64,000 bases of DNA from Megalonaias nervosa (lineage: Eukaryota > Mollusca > Bivalvia > Unionida > Unionidae), in the NCBI GenBank assembly GCA_016617855.1, contig JAECUM010012908.1, positions 41,290 to 105,289 on the forward strand, in the 5' to 3' direction. Of this stretch, positions 40,401-46,499 are shown piece by piece. A program made the position numbers and the translations under genes. The notes beneath the pieces were generated by a model. The model was not told the DNA's origin, made no database searches, and was given only the letters and a program-made list of their open reading frames with translations. Positions within the stretch are counted from its first letter, which is position 1. Every line of letters begins with the position of its first letter.

Positions 40401-43254
40401 TCAATAAACTTATTTACAGTCAAAAGTCCAAAACTAAGTCATCCATGACATAAACAATAAATGGATCAACTCAATTACATAACAAATGTGCTAAAGTAAA
40501 CAGGTGATTAGATCTCTAACCATTGTGTATTTGGTCTTGATTGCAGGCTTTATTTACTGTAACATTCACAATGCAACAAAGAATACAGACCTTTAGGATA
40601 AGTACAGAATTAACTCATCTGGAAACAGCAAATAACTTAATAAGAGACAAAGACAAAGACCTCATTCAACCTGGTCATTTTGTACTGAAATCCAGCAGAC
40701 AAATGATTTACTGCAGAACTCACTGCACTACAGTGAAAGCTAGGTGAAAAGATTTCTTATTATGACATTAACAGTACTGTTAATTTTCATTACAGATAAA
40801 CAAACAATACAATCCTTTAAACTGGCTATGCATGCCCATTACTGCTAATCCTTTGCATATAGAATGGTTAATTATAATAGGAATTTTGATGTCAATGGTA
40901 CTACAATGGCATTCTGACAAGCATATAAGTCGAGTTTATGGTCTTCAGTATACACCTTTACCTTACAAATATAATAAAACTGATAACAAGTCAACTTTCT
41001 CCCCTCATTTTTGTACATATTTGTTCATAATAATGTGCACTCCGCCTGCAGATTTTACTAAGTGATTGCAGCTACAAAGGATTATGTAAAGGTCTGAAAT
41101 GTTTCAGTCTGGTTTTGTGATACAGTCATTCATGTCAGTGCTGAAACACATATTTTGCTAAACCTCACTGTCACTGGTAATATTTAGCAGGCAGGTGGTC
41201 ACTCACAATCATGCAATTTCAATGTAAAATCAATCTATGCACAACAATTTTGGTTGGCAACTCACAGCAGAGGCTGTTTAAATCATGTTTCACTGTACCA
41301 GTAGTTCAGGTTTTATCCAAAACTAAACTCATTGCAAAGAGTCACCCTGTAAGCACTGACCTTGGCAACTACAACAGACATGGACCTGTCTGAAGCCTGT
41401 TCCATCCATTCCTCCATGTGATTCAGGAAGTTCAGACGAATCCTGAAATAGGACAAAGGATGATGTGTTATAAGAAATTATTAAATACTTCACAAACTTT
41501 AACAACTTCTGATAACTTATCAATAGTACTCTTTGCAGCCTAGGTGTTGTCATTATTAGAGCAGTGGATGCAGCATAACCAAGACCTGTATTTTAACAAG
41601 AAAACTTAAGTCTAGACTCAAAACTGAAGTCTGGTCTCAAGGTGGAACATGCTGTACAACCAAATCTATTATTTTAACAGCAGAACTTAAGTCTGGACTT
41701 AAAACTTAAGTTTGGCCATACTGTTCTTTAGGTAGAGTATGCTGCAGAACCAAGGTATGGATCTCAACAGCAGAACTTAAGACTGGACTCAAAACATAAC
41801 TTTGGACTTGAGTTAGAGTATGCTGCAGAACCAAGGTATGGATCTCAACAACAGAACTTAAGACTGGACTCAAAACATAACTTTGGGCTTGAGTTAGAGT
41901 ATGCTGCAGAAACAAGACCTAGATTTCAACAGAAGAACTTACATCTGGACTTAAAACATAAATTTAGACATAATGGTCTTTAGGTGATGGATGCTGCATA
42001 ACCAAGGCTTCAATTTCAAGAACAGAACTTAAGTCTGGACTAAAAATGTGAGTCTGAACTTAATGGTCTTGAGTTAGAGTATACTGCAAGTCAAGAATAT
42101 TGCAATCTGGCTGGCTAAAACTGGATAAATCTGACTTAACTTTATCAATCAAATGTCTTGTGTCTAGACTTAAACTTTAAAATAAGTTGTGAAATTAGAG
42201 CCACAGGAAAACAATTAAAGTATCCGCCAGCTTCCATGAATTTTGTATTAACACAATATCATCTCAATTTTTTTAAATTTAATTTGTTAGTGAAGATTAA
42301 ATAATAATGAAATTATTTGTCTAAAACAAAACAATTAAGATTCATAAACAGCTAAAATGAACAGTATTAAAGTTAACTGAATTATGTATTTTTCCATGAA
42401 AATTAACAGCAGTGAAACCAAAATTTTGAGTTAGTGACTTCAAGTTACGTGACCTCTCTTGGGACTGCAACTATCACATAAGTGAGGGATTACCTGTACT
42501 TTAATTCAAGTTTGTAACCAGGCTTAGATATTAGCAGTATTCAGATTCTCTATGTTAGAATAAGGAAGTGATACTAATAATGGAACGGAAAGACTTGTGG
42601 ATGTTTCTTAAGGAAATGCTGATTCATGTTTTGTCCAATATCATATTGAAACATCCCTTAATGGCGACACAGATTTGTGATATGTGTAGTTTCCTAATAC
42701 CTTGCACTGTAATACAATGAAAAGATTTAATTTTGTCTCAGCTGAGATTGCATGTCATGCAAGCAAATACTGCTTTTCATATCGTGTGGTAAAATTACCT
42801 ACATAGATTTATCGCATAATGCAACAGTAGATCTGAGTCTATGAAGTTTCTAGGAGTAATCAGAGGAACAAAGACAACAAACTTTGATCTGCTGGCACAT
42901 TATGCAATGGCAGATCAGGGTCTATTCTGTTTGCAGTTGAACTCAACTTATAAGCAAGAATATATGTTAGACCAAAGGCAATTTAAATATTTTGTAATAA
43001 TGAACATACAATTTTTTTATTTCAGAAAGCAGGTCATTATCAATATCGATGCTAGTAATATAGTCAGGTTTTTCTTCTTCCCCTGCATCAACTTCTGTCA
43101 TGAAGGCACCTCCTTCTGGTTGACTCTTCCCGGCCTTGGACTTTTCATGTGATTTTTCCTGCGCCAGATGCTCTCCAGCCTCAACCAACACATAAAATGT
43201 TGTCCCTTTTTGTGTGGACAGAATCTCCGTCACTGCTGTTTGGAGGTCTTTGGC
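4688..43254 (-). CDS. CCDC180: CCDC180-like coiled-coil protein, 11 internal exons (partial gene)
   Basis: Seen: eleven minus-strand exons (43254-43010, 41442-41361, 38974-38881, 36121-35941, 34203-34057, 31925-31749, 30097-29914, 19681-19543, 18461-18353, 9343-9282, 4820-4688). All have AG acceptors and GT donors, and the phases agree at every junction, giving 1553 nt without a stop (about 518 residues). The product is rich in Lys, Glu, Gln and Leu with heptad-like helices. The first exon carries an acidic/basic linker and the last two encode a Ser/Lys-rich tail.

Known: segments such as NSELDLRLHLHKPRA, HNVRAAELVMHSERV and LFSDGGNFCPEEI match my memory of the DUF4456 part of CCDC180, a poorly characterised protein linked to cilia.

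Inferred: this is the C-terminal half, because vertebrate CCDC180 is much longer (about 1,700 aa). No start codon exon or stop codon exon was found. Introns reach 10.2 kb (29913-19682) and hold retrotransposons and minisatellites. The unbroken frame argues for a live gene. Confidence 0.75.
5180..5219. repeat. 46-bp minisatellite, left remnant
   Basis: One partial unit (gaatctatcaaatgactact through ggttaatat) directly left of the hAT element at 5220. The other copies are at 7387-7540. Its last 8 bases, gttaatat (5212-5219), are the target-site duplication. Confidence 0.75.
5220..7386. mobile_element. hAT DNA transposon, 2.17 kb, probably non-autonomous or decayed
   Basis: Left end TAGGGGTGAAAAGATACA and right end (reverse complement) TAGGGTGAAACGATTCAT form imperfect terminal inverted repeats. 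They are flanked on both sides by an exact 8-bp direct repeat, GTTAATAT (5212-5219 and 7387-7394). An 8-bp duplication and a TAGGGRTG terminus are typical of hAT elements. Both ends extend into related gatac/attgat-rich inner sequence (imperfect). No hAT transposase motif was recognised inside; the small open frames look random. It lies in the CCDC180 intron between exons j and k. An older element is also possible, in which transposase has decayed beyond recognition. Confidence 0.8.
7387..7540. repeat. 46-bp minisatellite, right array
   Basis: About 3.3 units of 46 bp (ggaatctatcaaatgactac starting at 7401, 7447 and 7493). A single unit stands left of the hAT insertion, so the transposon landed in this array or the array expanded after insertion. 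Confidence 0.8.
7541..8616. other. Intron sequence without recognised gene
   Basis: Part of the intron between exons j and k. Around 8290-8450 there is a dispersed-repeat-like stretch (atgacctttcgtatgaccca, tacaaagtttcatcagtta) resembling degenerate repeats common in mollusc introns. No protein signal. Confidence 0.4.
8617..9281. repeat. 65-bp minisatellite abutting a splice donor
   Basis: Ten copies. The landmark acattacagtatgata starts at 8681, 8741, 8806, 8871, 8936, 9001, 9066, 9131, 9196 and 9261, giving a period of 65 bp (one unit 60). The last copy changes to atgatacttac, whose complement GTAAGT is the donor of exon j. Confidence 0.9.
9282..9343 (-). CDS. CCDC180: CCDC180-like exon j (short)
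   Basis: Acceptor TTTCTTGCAG, donor C|GTAAGT. Twenty full codons, SQKSKLRFGADADLDGEYPS. The donor lies exactly at the edge of a 65-bp minisatellite (8617-9281), whose last copy supplies the intronic part of the splice site. Confidence 0.75.
9344..10204. other. Intron sequence, short (TC)n
   Basis: AT-rich intron between exons i and j with a (TC)n run near 9647-9666. Nothing else recognised. Confidence 0.4.
10205..10432. repeat. Degenerate tandem repeat, about 37-bp unit
   Basis: Recurring gcaatccttctattagttc and ttcaacaatgcttgaatg in about six imperfect copies. Confidence 0.65.
10538..12058 (-). mobile_element. CR1/L2-like non-LTR retrotransposon, internally deleted
   Basis: On the minus strand, the first part (11912-11680) encodes the end of an apurinic-like endonuclease: RPPPSRKNKL upstream, then LIILGDFNFHFD and PTHKHGHILDWIL. 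Without loss of frame this runs into RT motif C, LQLYVDDTQIY (YVDD near 11589-11600), and the RT C-terminal region (VRNLGVTLDSTLS, VLSRLDYCDSILSGSS). A frameshift near 11000 moves the last part to another frame (GPAMWNELPTAL). Most of the RT palm is missing, so the element cannot be active. The 3' end has cagtaataataataataat (as read on plus) next to tatagcgcct, a short-repeat tail as in L2/CR1 elements. Confidence 0.8.
10974..11912 (-). pseudogene. Endonuclease-RT fusion remnant (312-aa open frame)
   Basis: The open frame within the CR1/L2-like element. Residues 1-75 are the C-terminal endonuclease part (GDFNFHFD at 22-29), about 76-100 is an unrecognisable junction, and 101-312 is the RT from motif C onward (YVDD at 105-108). 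The catalytic motif A and fingers are absent. It is a deletion product, not a functional protein. The frame being open across the deletion is probably chance. Confidence 0.75.
12059..12556. repeat. 58-bp minisatellite
   Basis: About eight units containing agggatcattgaatgcaagt and ctgttgacagctgacagtaa, some shortened. A single related stretch (cttttgacagctaacagtaa) lies at about 10526-10546 on the other side of the CR1/L2-like element, so that element inserted within the array. Confidence 0.85.
12700..13480. repeat. Dispersed-repeat-rich intron
   Basis: Contains several variants of tgaccttgacctttg, gacctctgacctgtaaatc and ttttgaccactgaccctgaa separated by about 180-200 bp. This pattern resembles a degenerate dispersed or tandem repeat often seen in mollusc genomes. 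No coding signal. Confidence 0.5.
13481..14139. other. No recognised feature
   Basis: AT-rich intron sequence with a poly-A run near 14080. Confidence 0.4.
14140..14900. repeat. About 100-bp tandem repeat (AATGTACCCC family)
   Basis: Five to seven diverged units with recurring ttacattatgtaatagtaac, actgtataatgtacccc and ggtgacccattataaca-like motifs, spaced about 100 bp. The array is interrupted at 14489-14664 by a hAT MITE. Related motifs occur near 28440-28510, 53890-54180, 54995-55330 and 63740-63990. Confidence 0.65.
14489..14664. mobile_element. 176-bp hAT MITE with 8-bp target duplication
   Basis: Ends CAGAGGTCTCAAACTC and GTTTGAGACACCTG are imperfect terminal inverted repeats. The element is flanked by exact direct repeats ATGTAACA (14481-14488 and 14665-14672). 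The interior is a GC-richer palindrome (gggccacatgagggc, gtgggccacatgcagccc). CAG termini with an 8-bp duplication are the hAT signature; there is no coding capacity. Confidence 0.85.
14901..16975. other. Intron sequence without recognised gene
   Basis: AT-rich. One 68-aa open frame at 15438-15644 has no recognisable domain and no splice context, and I judge it chance. Confidence 0.4.
16976..17190. repeat. Short tandem repeat, three units
   Basis: Three imperfect units containing ggactttgtacacttta and aaaactgctcagatacaa, about 65-85 bp apart. Confidence 0.65.
17191..18352. other. No recognised feature
   Basis: AT-rich intron between exons i and j. Nothing recurring or coding was seen. Confidence 0.4.
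18353..18461 (-). CDS. CCDC180: CCDC180-like exon i
   Basis: Acceptor TTTACACAG, donor AA|GTAAGT. The 35 full codons run from GARVGFVSDATPTPVSKAG to DPSVGVIKNIL. Low-complexity, probably flexible. Confidence 0.8.
18640..19060. repeat. Two copies of a dispersed intronic repeat
   Basis: The stretches near 18680 and 18975 share ttccccttgctatgacctt, tagctatagtatgtgacaca and aactagt-like motifs. They look like two copies of one dispersed unit about 290 bp apart. Confidence 0.55.
19388..19425. repeat. (TG)n microsatellite
   Basis: Nineteen uninterrupted TG dinucleotides in the intron just past the donor of exon h. Confidence 0.95.
19543..19681 (-). CDS. CCDC180: CCDC180-like exon h
   Basis: Acceptor TTTTTTCCAG, donor G|GTATGT. 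It starts in phase 0 with KITSSQLNMTLQAIFDAF and ends in a Pro/Ser-rich stretch (PPALSTAPSSLTNPIL), so the coiled coil seems to stop here. A (TG)n microsatellite lies 118 bp past the donor. Confidence 0.8.
19682..20690. other. Intron sequence
   Basis: Between exon h and the retrotransposon. It contains a short (ATC)n run near 19697-19720 and otherwise unremarkable AT-rich sequence. Confidence 0.4.
20695..20790 (-). repeat. tRNA-derived SINE fragment
   Basis: On the minus strand, an A-box-like ggcctagtggctggagca is followed 25-30 bases later by gaggttgcgggttaaagct, a decayed B box (expected ggttcgaat). This arrangement suggests a tRNA-derived SINE head rather than a real tRNA gene. Confidence 0.5.
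21164..21167. other. Target-site duplication (left) of LTR element
   Basis: GATG directly before the left LTR (TGTTAC...) is repeated at 27950-27953 after the right LTR (...GTAACA). Four to six base duplications are typical of Ty3/Gypsy integration. Confidence 0.8.
21168..22061 (+). repeat. Left (5') LTR
   Basis: Begins TGTTACGTATATG and ends CGCATAACA; 894 bp. It matches the right LTR along its length but carries two segments missing from the right copy, about 16 bp near 21520 and about 75 bp near 21900-21975. The primer-binding site directly downstream is not obvious, with no canonical TGG start seen. Confidence 0.9.
22276..22916 (+). pseudogene. gag-like open frames of the Gmr1-like element
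   Basis: Two overlapping frames. The first (22276-22491) begins MDILKMEVQLKKLELEI and is a Glu/Lys/Arg-rich coiled coil. The second (22449-22916) continues it after a frameshift and encodes a helical capsid-like region with LVPPFLEKEVDRYLPLF, YELVPEAYRQKF and AREKAQQFDRWC. The PEAYRQKF segment recalls the SCAN/gag-derived fold of metavirus capsids. The stop at 22914-22916 precedes the expected end. Downstream, a decayed zinc knuckle (C-x-C-x5-H-x4-C at 23072-23114) lacks normal CX2C spacing. Confidence 0.8.
23120..23628 (+). pseudogene. Retroviral-type aspartic protease remnant
   Basis: The frame at 23120-23362 holds the active-site triad region ILRDTGASQSLLLSG (Asp codon 23246-23248). After a stop and a frameshift the frame at 23392-23628 has the C-terminal part with SIHLLLGNDLAGDKV. 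A pepsin-like protease of this type would process Gag-Pol. This copy is broken between the two parts. Confidence 0.8.
23760..24771 (+). pseudogene. Integrase remnant, located upstream of RT
   Basis: A pre-integrase segment (VCYFIKNGILMRKWRPP) is followed almost at once by the catalytic core. The usual HHCC zinc-binding region seems deleted between about 23940 and 23975. Core: first Asp in IMVDCVGPLP (24052), second Asp in VQLDQGSNF (24229), then YHPESSGAL. The next codon, exactly 36 residues after the second Asp, is TAA (24337-24339), the place of the catalytic Glu of the DD35E triad. The same frame resumes with RFHQTLKN and runs through LGFSPFELVFGH to 24771. The enzyme would insert the DNA copy into the host genome; this one cannot. 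Confidence 0.85.
25030..25470 (+). pseudogene. Reverse transcriptase, N-terminal part, broken
   Basis: LFEYEHLFPDVPTRTNKIF and VKQHPYRMNPLKQ mark the RT start. After a frameshift there are CTDYRKVNSVTK and KFDLLKGF, the latter carrying the motif A Asp (25380-25382). Another shift brings SAFVTPDGLYQY, where the frame meets the inverted-repeat insertion at 25471. Confidence 0.8.
25471..26108. mobile_element. About 640-bp inverted-repeat insertion splitting RT
   Basis: The RT frame reads GLYQY up to 25468 and resumes with KVMPFGMKGSPSTF at 26116. The intervening DNA starts GGGCGCTCACCAGTT and ends AACTGTAGAGCGCC, so GGCGCTC/GAGCGCC with partly matching inner bases are its terminal inverted repeats. 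Flanks cagtatga (left) and aactataa (right) could be a diverged 8-bp target duplication. There is no coding capacity. It is a non-autonomous DNA transposon; superfamily not assigned. Confidence 0.7.
26109..27047 (+). pseudogene. Reverse transcriptase C-terminal part and RNase H, open frame
   Basis: A 309-residue open frame from 26118. RT motif B (GMKGSPSTFQRLM), motif C YIDD (26205-26216), the thumb (RFLGMAGYYQKFC), then RNase H: KLSVDASDVGVGAVL, STIEEECLAV, VVFSDHNPLTF and NLIADALSHV with the expected acidic residues. This part is undamaged, but it has lost its N-terminal half to the insertion at 25471. Confidence 0.9.
27147..27949 (+). repeat. Right (3') LTR
   Basis: 803 bp, ending AGGTAACA. 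Its first two bases read CA rather than the TG of the left copy, and it lacks the two short segments present in the left LTR. It is preceded by the purine tract gggggaag at 27139-27146. Confidence 0.9.
27954..28720. other. Intron sequence
   Basis: Intron sequence right of the LTR element. Around 28440-28510 there is a single unit related to the AATGTACCCC repeat family (ggtatccatgaccatacccg, ttataatgagacactttat). Confidence 0.45.
28721..28830. repeat. Short tandem repeat, three units
   Basis: Three copies of aataattatgcaatgtgtaa in about 35-37-bp units. Confidence 0.75.
28831..29913. other. No recognised feature
   Basis: AT-rich intron directly after exon g (gene sense). Nothing supported. 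Confidence 0.4.
29914..30097 (-). CDS. CCDC180: CCDC180-like exon g
   Basis: Acceptor TCTCTTTAG, donor GAG|GTATGA. The 61 codons begin FKNHMVDLIFMEKIARLL and end ACERPNLDKE, ending in phase 0. The downstream intron is the largest seen (10.2 kb) and contains the Gmr1-like retrotransposon. Confidence 0.85.
30098..31748. other. Intron between exons f and g
   Basis: Short open frames of 63-105 codons occur on both strands near 30230-30820 but lack domain signal and look like chance. No recurring repeat. Confidence 0.45.
31749..31925 (-). CDS. CCDC180: CCDC180-like exon f
   Basis: Acceptor TATTAATTAG, donor AA|GTATGT. The 58 full codons begin LFSDGGNFCPEEIDDYKKKL and end VAIEFED. Length (177 nt) is a multiple of three. 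The SDGGNF..EEI segment is typical of the family. The longer open frame here (to 31996) only runs back into intron. Confidence 0.85.
31926..33597. other. Intron between exons e and f
   Basis: Near 32228-32280 a stretch reading cagtagcagatttagagga resembles one end of a CAGTGGCGGATC-type hAT MITE, but the partner end was not found. The rest is AT-rich without signal. Confidence 0.4.
33598..33804. repeat. Double-hairpin MITE copy
   Basis: Left end atatgctcatttataagtca, right end cttatcagtgagtacatat. The first hairpin is gacctgatctgccattgc with gatgatcagggtctatgttg. The second is caaactgcaaagatctacat with ggcagatatgggtccatgca. Located in the intron between exons e and f. Confidence 0.75.
34057..34203 (-). 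CDS. CCDC180: CCDC180-like exon e
   Basis: Acceptor CTTTTTCAG, donor AA|GTAAGT. The 48 full codons run from LIALQHQLSVELDKF to ESNARFIKSF. Length (147 nt) is a multiple of three, so skipping it would keep the frame. Confidence 0.85.
34204..35940. other. Intron between exons d and e
   Basis: Contains an (ATT)n-like microsatellite near 34893-34922. No protein or recurring repeat was recognised. Confidence 0.4.
35941..36121 (-). CDS. CCDC180: CCDC180-like exon d
   Basis: Acceptor TTAATTTCAG, donor AA|GTAAGT. The 59 full codons begin ELVMHSERVTRHCKGVLQAL and end FMNATKSS, helical and heptad-like. The AA plus A of exon e gives Lys. Confidence 0.85.
36206..36245. repeat. Double-hairpin MITE fragment
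   Basis: Only the arm gggcagatcagggtccacgc plus tgtttgctctaatta remains, about 90 bp upstream (gene sense) of exon d. Confidence 0.5.
36484..38620 (-). mobile_element. Probable decayed hAT element
   Basis: Near 36486 a hAT-like terminus (CAGGGGTTGGCAACCT) is followed by gcgtgccac. At 38190-38005 on the minus strand an open frame resembles the C-terminal dimerisation region of hAT transposases (HNSVEWTFSILRKLQADS, then HLLLSVNINSDEDF), with possible upstream pieces (EKDGCDEILFGNFIAKYN) near 38520-38460. Orientation fits one element whose 3' end is at 36484, but the 5' terminus was not found and the two parts may be unrelated. Located in the intron between exons c and d. Confidence 0.4.
38881..38974 (-). 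CDS. CCDC180: CCDC180-like exon c
   Basis: Acceptor ATATTCCAG, donor G|GTAAGG. It encodes CEELNSELDLRLHLHKPRAR followed by RAEYDVHNVRA, the segment most diagnostic for the DUF4456 region. The final G joins CT of exon d to make Ala. Confidence 0.85.
38975..39734. other. No recognised feature
   Basis: AT-rich intron sequence upstream (gene sense) of exon c. Confidence 0.4.
39735..40332. repeat. 44-bp minisatellite
   Basis: About 13-14 units containing ggcattatgttatatgaat and tacagagttaactataaggt. The landmark starts at 39742, 39786, 39830 and so on. One unit near 40265 is shortened. It lies in the intron between exons b and c. Confidence 0.9.
40333..41360. other. Intron sequence
   Basis: Rest of the intron between exons b and c. 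No supported feature; small open frames at 40541-41065 show no domain. Confidence 0.4.
41361..41442 (-). CDS. CCDC180: CCDC180-like exon b
   Basis: Acceptor CTATTTCAG, donor AAG|GTCAGT; one nt plus 27 codons beginning IRLNFLNHMEEWMEQ and ending SVVVAK. A second possible donor 15 nt further on (AGG|GTGACT) keeps the same phase and would add five residues. GTCAGT is preferred as the better consensus match. Confidence 0.8.
41585..42105. repeat. 81-bp minisatellite
   Basis: About six units with cagaacttaagtctggact, gagttagagtatgctgcaga and accaaggtatggatctcaac. The phase landmark at 41774 repeats at 41855. It lies about 140 bp upstream (gene sense) of exon b. Confidence 0.85.
42106..42799. other. 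No recognised feature
   Basis: AT-rich intron between exons a and b. Confidence 0.4.
42800..42966. repeat. Double-hairpin MITE copy, left end lost
   Basis: Retains gtagatctgagtctatgaag, the spacer aggagtaatcagaggaac, hairpin 2 (ctttgatctgctggcacatt with atggcagatcagggtctat) and the right end cagttgaactcaacttataa. It begins only about 44 bp past the donor of exon a. Confidence 0.7.
43010..43254 (-). CDS. CCDC180: CCDC180-like exon a (first recognised)
   Basis: Acceptor TTTAATAG, donor TT|GTATGT; 81 codons plus 2 nt, phase 0 at its start. It opens AKDLQTAVTEILSTQKGTTF and continues into a charged Lys/Glu-rich linker (QEKSHEKSKAGKSQ), then an acidic stretch (DAGEEEKPD) and SIDIDNDLLSEIKK. Read-through past the donor would add 14 residues and stop near 42967, so the donor is chosen because TT joins the G of exon b to give Leu. 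The upstream partner exon (a phase-0 donor) was not found before 64000. Confidence 0.75.
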
Positions 43255-43699
43255 CTATTAAATGAAAAAGATGAGGATGAGAAATGCTGTTTAAATTAAA
43301 AATATCTGGGAAAGAGATGATAACTTGACATAAAAGTAAAACTAAGCATCATTCTGCAAATATTTCTAAAATTTGCACAATCTAATGGCTTTTGCGGCAG
43401 CAATGCTATTTGTGCATAAATTTTAAAGTGCTTAAGGTACAGATATTAGATAACTGGACCAGTATTACAGCAGAGCATAAAATTCATATGCTTGCTGTCC
43501 ACTACCTCATGTTTGTGACTTTTATGCTGAACATCAAACCTGTTCTACCTTAAATGAAATCAGAATACTACTCAGATGACAAAGCTGCAGAAAAAAGAAC
43601 GATTGTTCCATTCTCTAATGCCGTCACACTGCACCATTTGATTAAAAGTAGTTGTCAAGGTGGTTTTCAATAGTGTCAAATGACATCCAAGATTTTTTA

Positions 43700-44100
43700 A
43701 AGAGAATGCCAAGGATAATCTAATTGACCTTAAAGGTGGAGTGGACTGGGTCCAAATATTATCATGCTGTTTTTACAGAGAAAGCTAAGAATAATTTAAT
43801 TGACCTTAAAGGTGGAATGGACTGGACTTAAATATTATAATGCTCTTTTTACAGAGAAAGCTAAGAAGAATCTAATTGACCTTAAAGGTGGAATGGACTG
43901 GACCTAAATATTATAATGCTGTTTTCACAGAGAAAACTAAGAATAATCTAATTGACCTTAAAGGTGGAATGGACTGGACCCTAATATTAAACTGTTTGCT
44001 GTCAGAGAATGCCAAGGATAATCTAATGGACCTTAAAAGTGGATTGGACTGGGTGCTAAAATTGTCATGCCTCAAGCTCAGACTGGACTTAAAAATTGGA
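43700..44100. repeat. 76-bp minisatellite
   Basis: Five units with taattgaccttaaaggtgga starting at 43721, 43797, 43873 and 43949, and a diverged one at 44024; period 76 bp. Because 76 is not a multiple of three, the open frames through it are chance. Confidence 0.9.
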
Positions 44101-44877
44101 TATCTGACCAATTTATCATAAAATTACTAATTATGAACATCTGGCTAACGTACAAAACCAGAACTAGGTGAAAATGCATAGTTGCTGATAAAAATTAAAC
44201 TTGTGAACCCAGGTAACACAAATGTATTTTTGTACTATAATTATCACCTTATGTACACAGCATAAAATCATCGTTCTTGACACCACTGTAATTAATGATG
44301 GAAAAACATACAGATAACATATGGATGTCCCTTCAATGAAAAATTAATCCCATGGTCAATCAACATGAAACTGTTTCATCTACCTTTCATCAAGATACTG
44401 TATATCTAAAAAAATGTCCCAAGTGTAGGTGAAATAAGGTCCTAGATATCAGGAACATAAAAAACCAAATGATGACAATAAAGACACTTAAGTGTGCACA
44501 TCAGATCAAAGTGACCTCAGAAATGATAGATGAATTACTTTTGTCAAGATGCAGCTACATGCCATCTTTCATGAGTGCAAGTGCAATAGGTTCAAAGATA
44601 TTGAGAGTGTAACAAAACAGATGTAAACACAAAAGTCACTCATGCATACAAATTAGGTCACAGTGGCAAAGTTTTGGTATGAAAGAGATATTCTTTGTAA
44701 GATGTATCAACATTCCGAGTATAGAAAATAGGGTTCAGGACAAACAAACAAAAATGAATGAACTCATAAAGCCACTGAATAGTGGCAAAACACTGTAGAC
44801 TCTGCTGGTGAGGTAATAAGATGAGTATATTTACAATATACCAATCCACTGGAAGTACTTACAAGCTTTCTCACATA
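44101..44877. other. No recognised feature
   Basis: AT-rich, upstream (gene sense) of exon a. No exon with a phase-0 donor was found here. Confidence 0.4.
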
Positions 44878-44975
44878 CCCAAATTAGCCAAAGATTCAAA
44901 CCCACACATAGGAGAAATGGCAGTGATCAGTAAAGGTAAGTGCCTTACACCTTAAACCAAACAGGGTCCCAGAAA
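44878..44975 (-). repeat. tRNA-derived SINE fragment
   Basis: Minus strand carries an A-box-like tttggtttaaggtgtaaggc and, after about 40 bases, gtgtgggtttgaatctttgg as a decayed B box. Too diverged to be a tRNA gene. Confidence 0.5.
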
Positions 44976-45165
44976 ATTATGTATTTGTAGAACACGTAGC
45001 TGCAGTTACAGACCAAAAGTGATGGAACTGATTTTTCATTACAATGATATGAATTGTAATGGCTTGAAAATTTAATCAGGTCATTTGCATAATGATACTA
45101 ATAAGCAAATAAATTTGTTTATGTTAAGAAATTTTTAAACAATAAATCAAGATAACCCTACTACA

Positions 45166-45381
45166 AGTACCTTTTATACGTGCTTAATAGTCAAGTCTAA
45201 CAGCAAACTGCACAGATCCCAATCTGCCATCGCATAATATGCCAGCAGATCTGGGTCTATGCAGTTAGAGGTAATCGGTAGAACAATCAGCACAGACCCT
45301 GATCTGCCAATGCATCATGCTACAACAAATCATGGTAAATGCCTTTTGCAGTAGAACTTAATTAATGAGCAAGTATATACT
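45166..45381. repeat. Double-hairpin MITE copy
   Basis: Starts agtaccttttatacgtgctt and ends attaatgagcaagtatatac. The first hairpin is gatcccaatctgccatcgca with cagcagatctgggtctatgc. The second (cagaccctgatctgccaatg) has a decayed right arm. Confidence 0.7.
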
Positions 45382-46499
45382 GTAGTGGCAGCATAGATAT
45401 ATAACCAATTCAAATAAAATGACCCAGCAACGTGAGATCATTTGAAAATGATCCAAGTATGAATATGTGATATATGTGATTTAAAAACATTGATTCAAAT
45501 GAAAATAATTGAGCAAAAGAATGTTGTATCCTCACTTAAAATGGATCCTGAATTAAAAGGTACCCCAAGGATGGGGTTTGAACATTTGCTGGGTAAGTTT
45601 TCATTCTAGATCCATTTTAAAGACTTAACATCAGCATCAGATGCTTTTGCAAATAATTTTACTATAAACTGATAAATTAATAAATGTCCTTGAATAATTT
45701 TTTTTAGAAGTCTGAATTTCCACAGCAATTTATGAAGACTTATTTAACAAAATATAATCAATTAACTAGGGTGTCTCACTACCGTTTTCACTCAAAAACA
45801 TAATGCAAATTAATGATTATGAAATATTGCAATGTTTACATAAACATAATATTGAGTTTTCACCACTGATTATGAAGACATTTTAGCCAAATGAATCAAT
45901 TTATTTATAAAAAGAAAAAGAAACAAATCTTTTCAAGTGATAGAATGAAGAGTTTCCTAGAACATGTAGGTGGAGTAATACAACAAATCTCTATTTCATC
46001 TGGCATCAGTCAGGATTTACCTAATACCACACTGTGTAAGTAGCTGTAATCTCTAGATCTTGTCTTTCAATAAGTTTTTATTTAACATGCCAAATTTGAG
46101 TCAAACATGTATGCTGAAGTTTTATAAGTGATATCTGTAAATCAATACAGCACACAACAAACTGTATTAATTCTCTACTGCTATTTTTAGCTTTATTTTT
46201 ATTAATATGCAAAACAAGGACTAACTCATTCAAGGGGTTTTGCTACCATTTTCTTGAGACTTGAAAATAATAAAAAGTAAAATATAAATTAAAATTTTCA
46301 TCCCATTTTTCTAGTATGAAAATCTACAAACCATTCACAAGAAAAAAGTTCTCAATAGTAGAAAAAGCAAGAGTCCCAAGTGGGCCTGATACTTTCTACA
46401 TGACTTACATAACAATAGACCATTCATTCAGCACGATTATGTAGGAAACTATATCCCAAATTTTATACTGCGTTATGTAGATTCTACCAATTTGACAAC
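45382..46499. other. No recognised feature
   Basis: AT-rich sequence without supported genes. Confidence 0.4.

Noticed and set aside
42841..43152. 103-codon plus-strand frame
   Set aside because: Antisense shadow of CCDC180 exon a joined to a MITE copy.
43876..44121. 81-codon plus-strand frame with repeated LIDLKGGMDWT text
   Set aside because: 76-bp minisatellite; the frame shifts from unit to unit and is open by chance.
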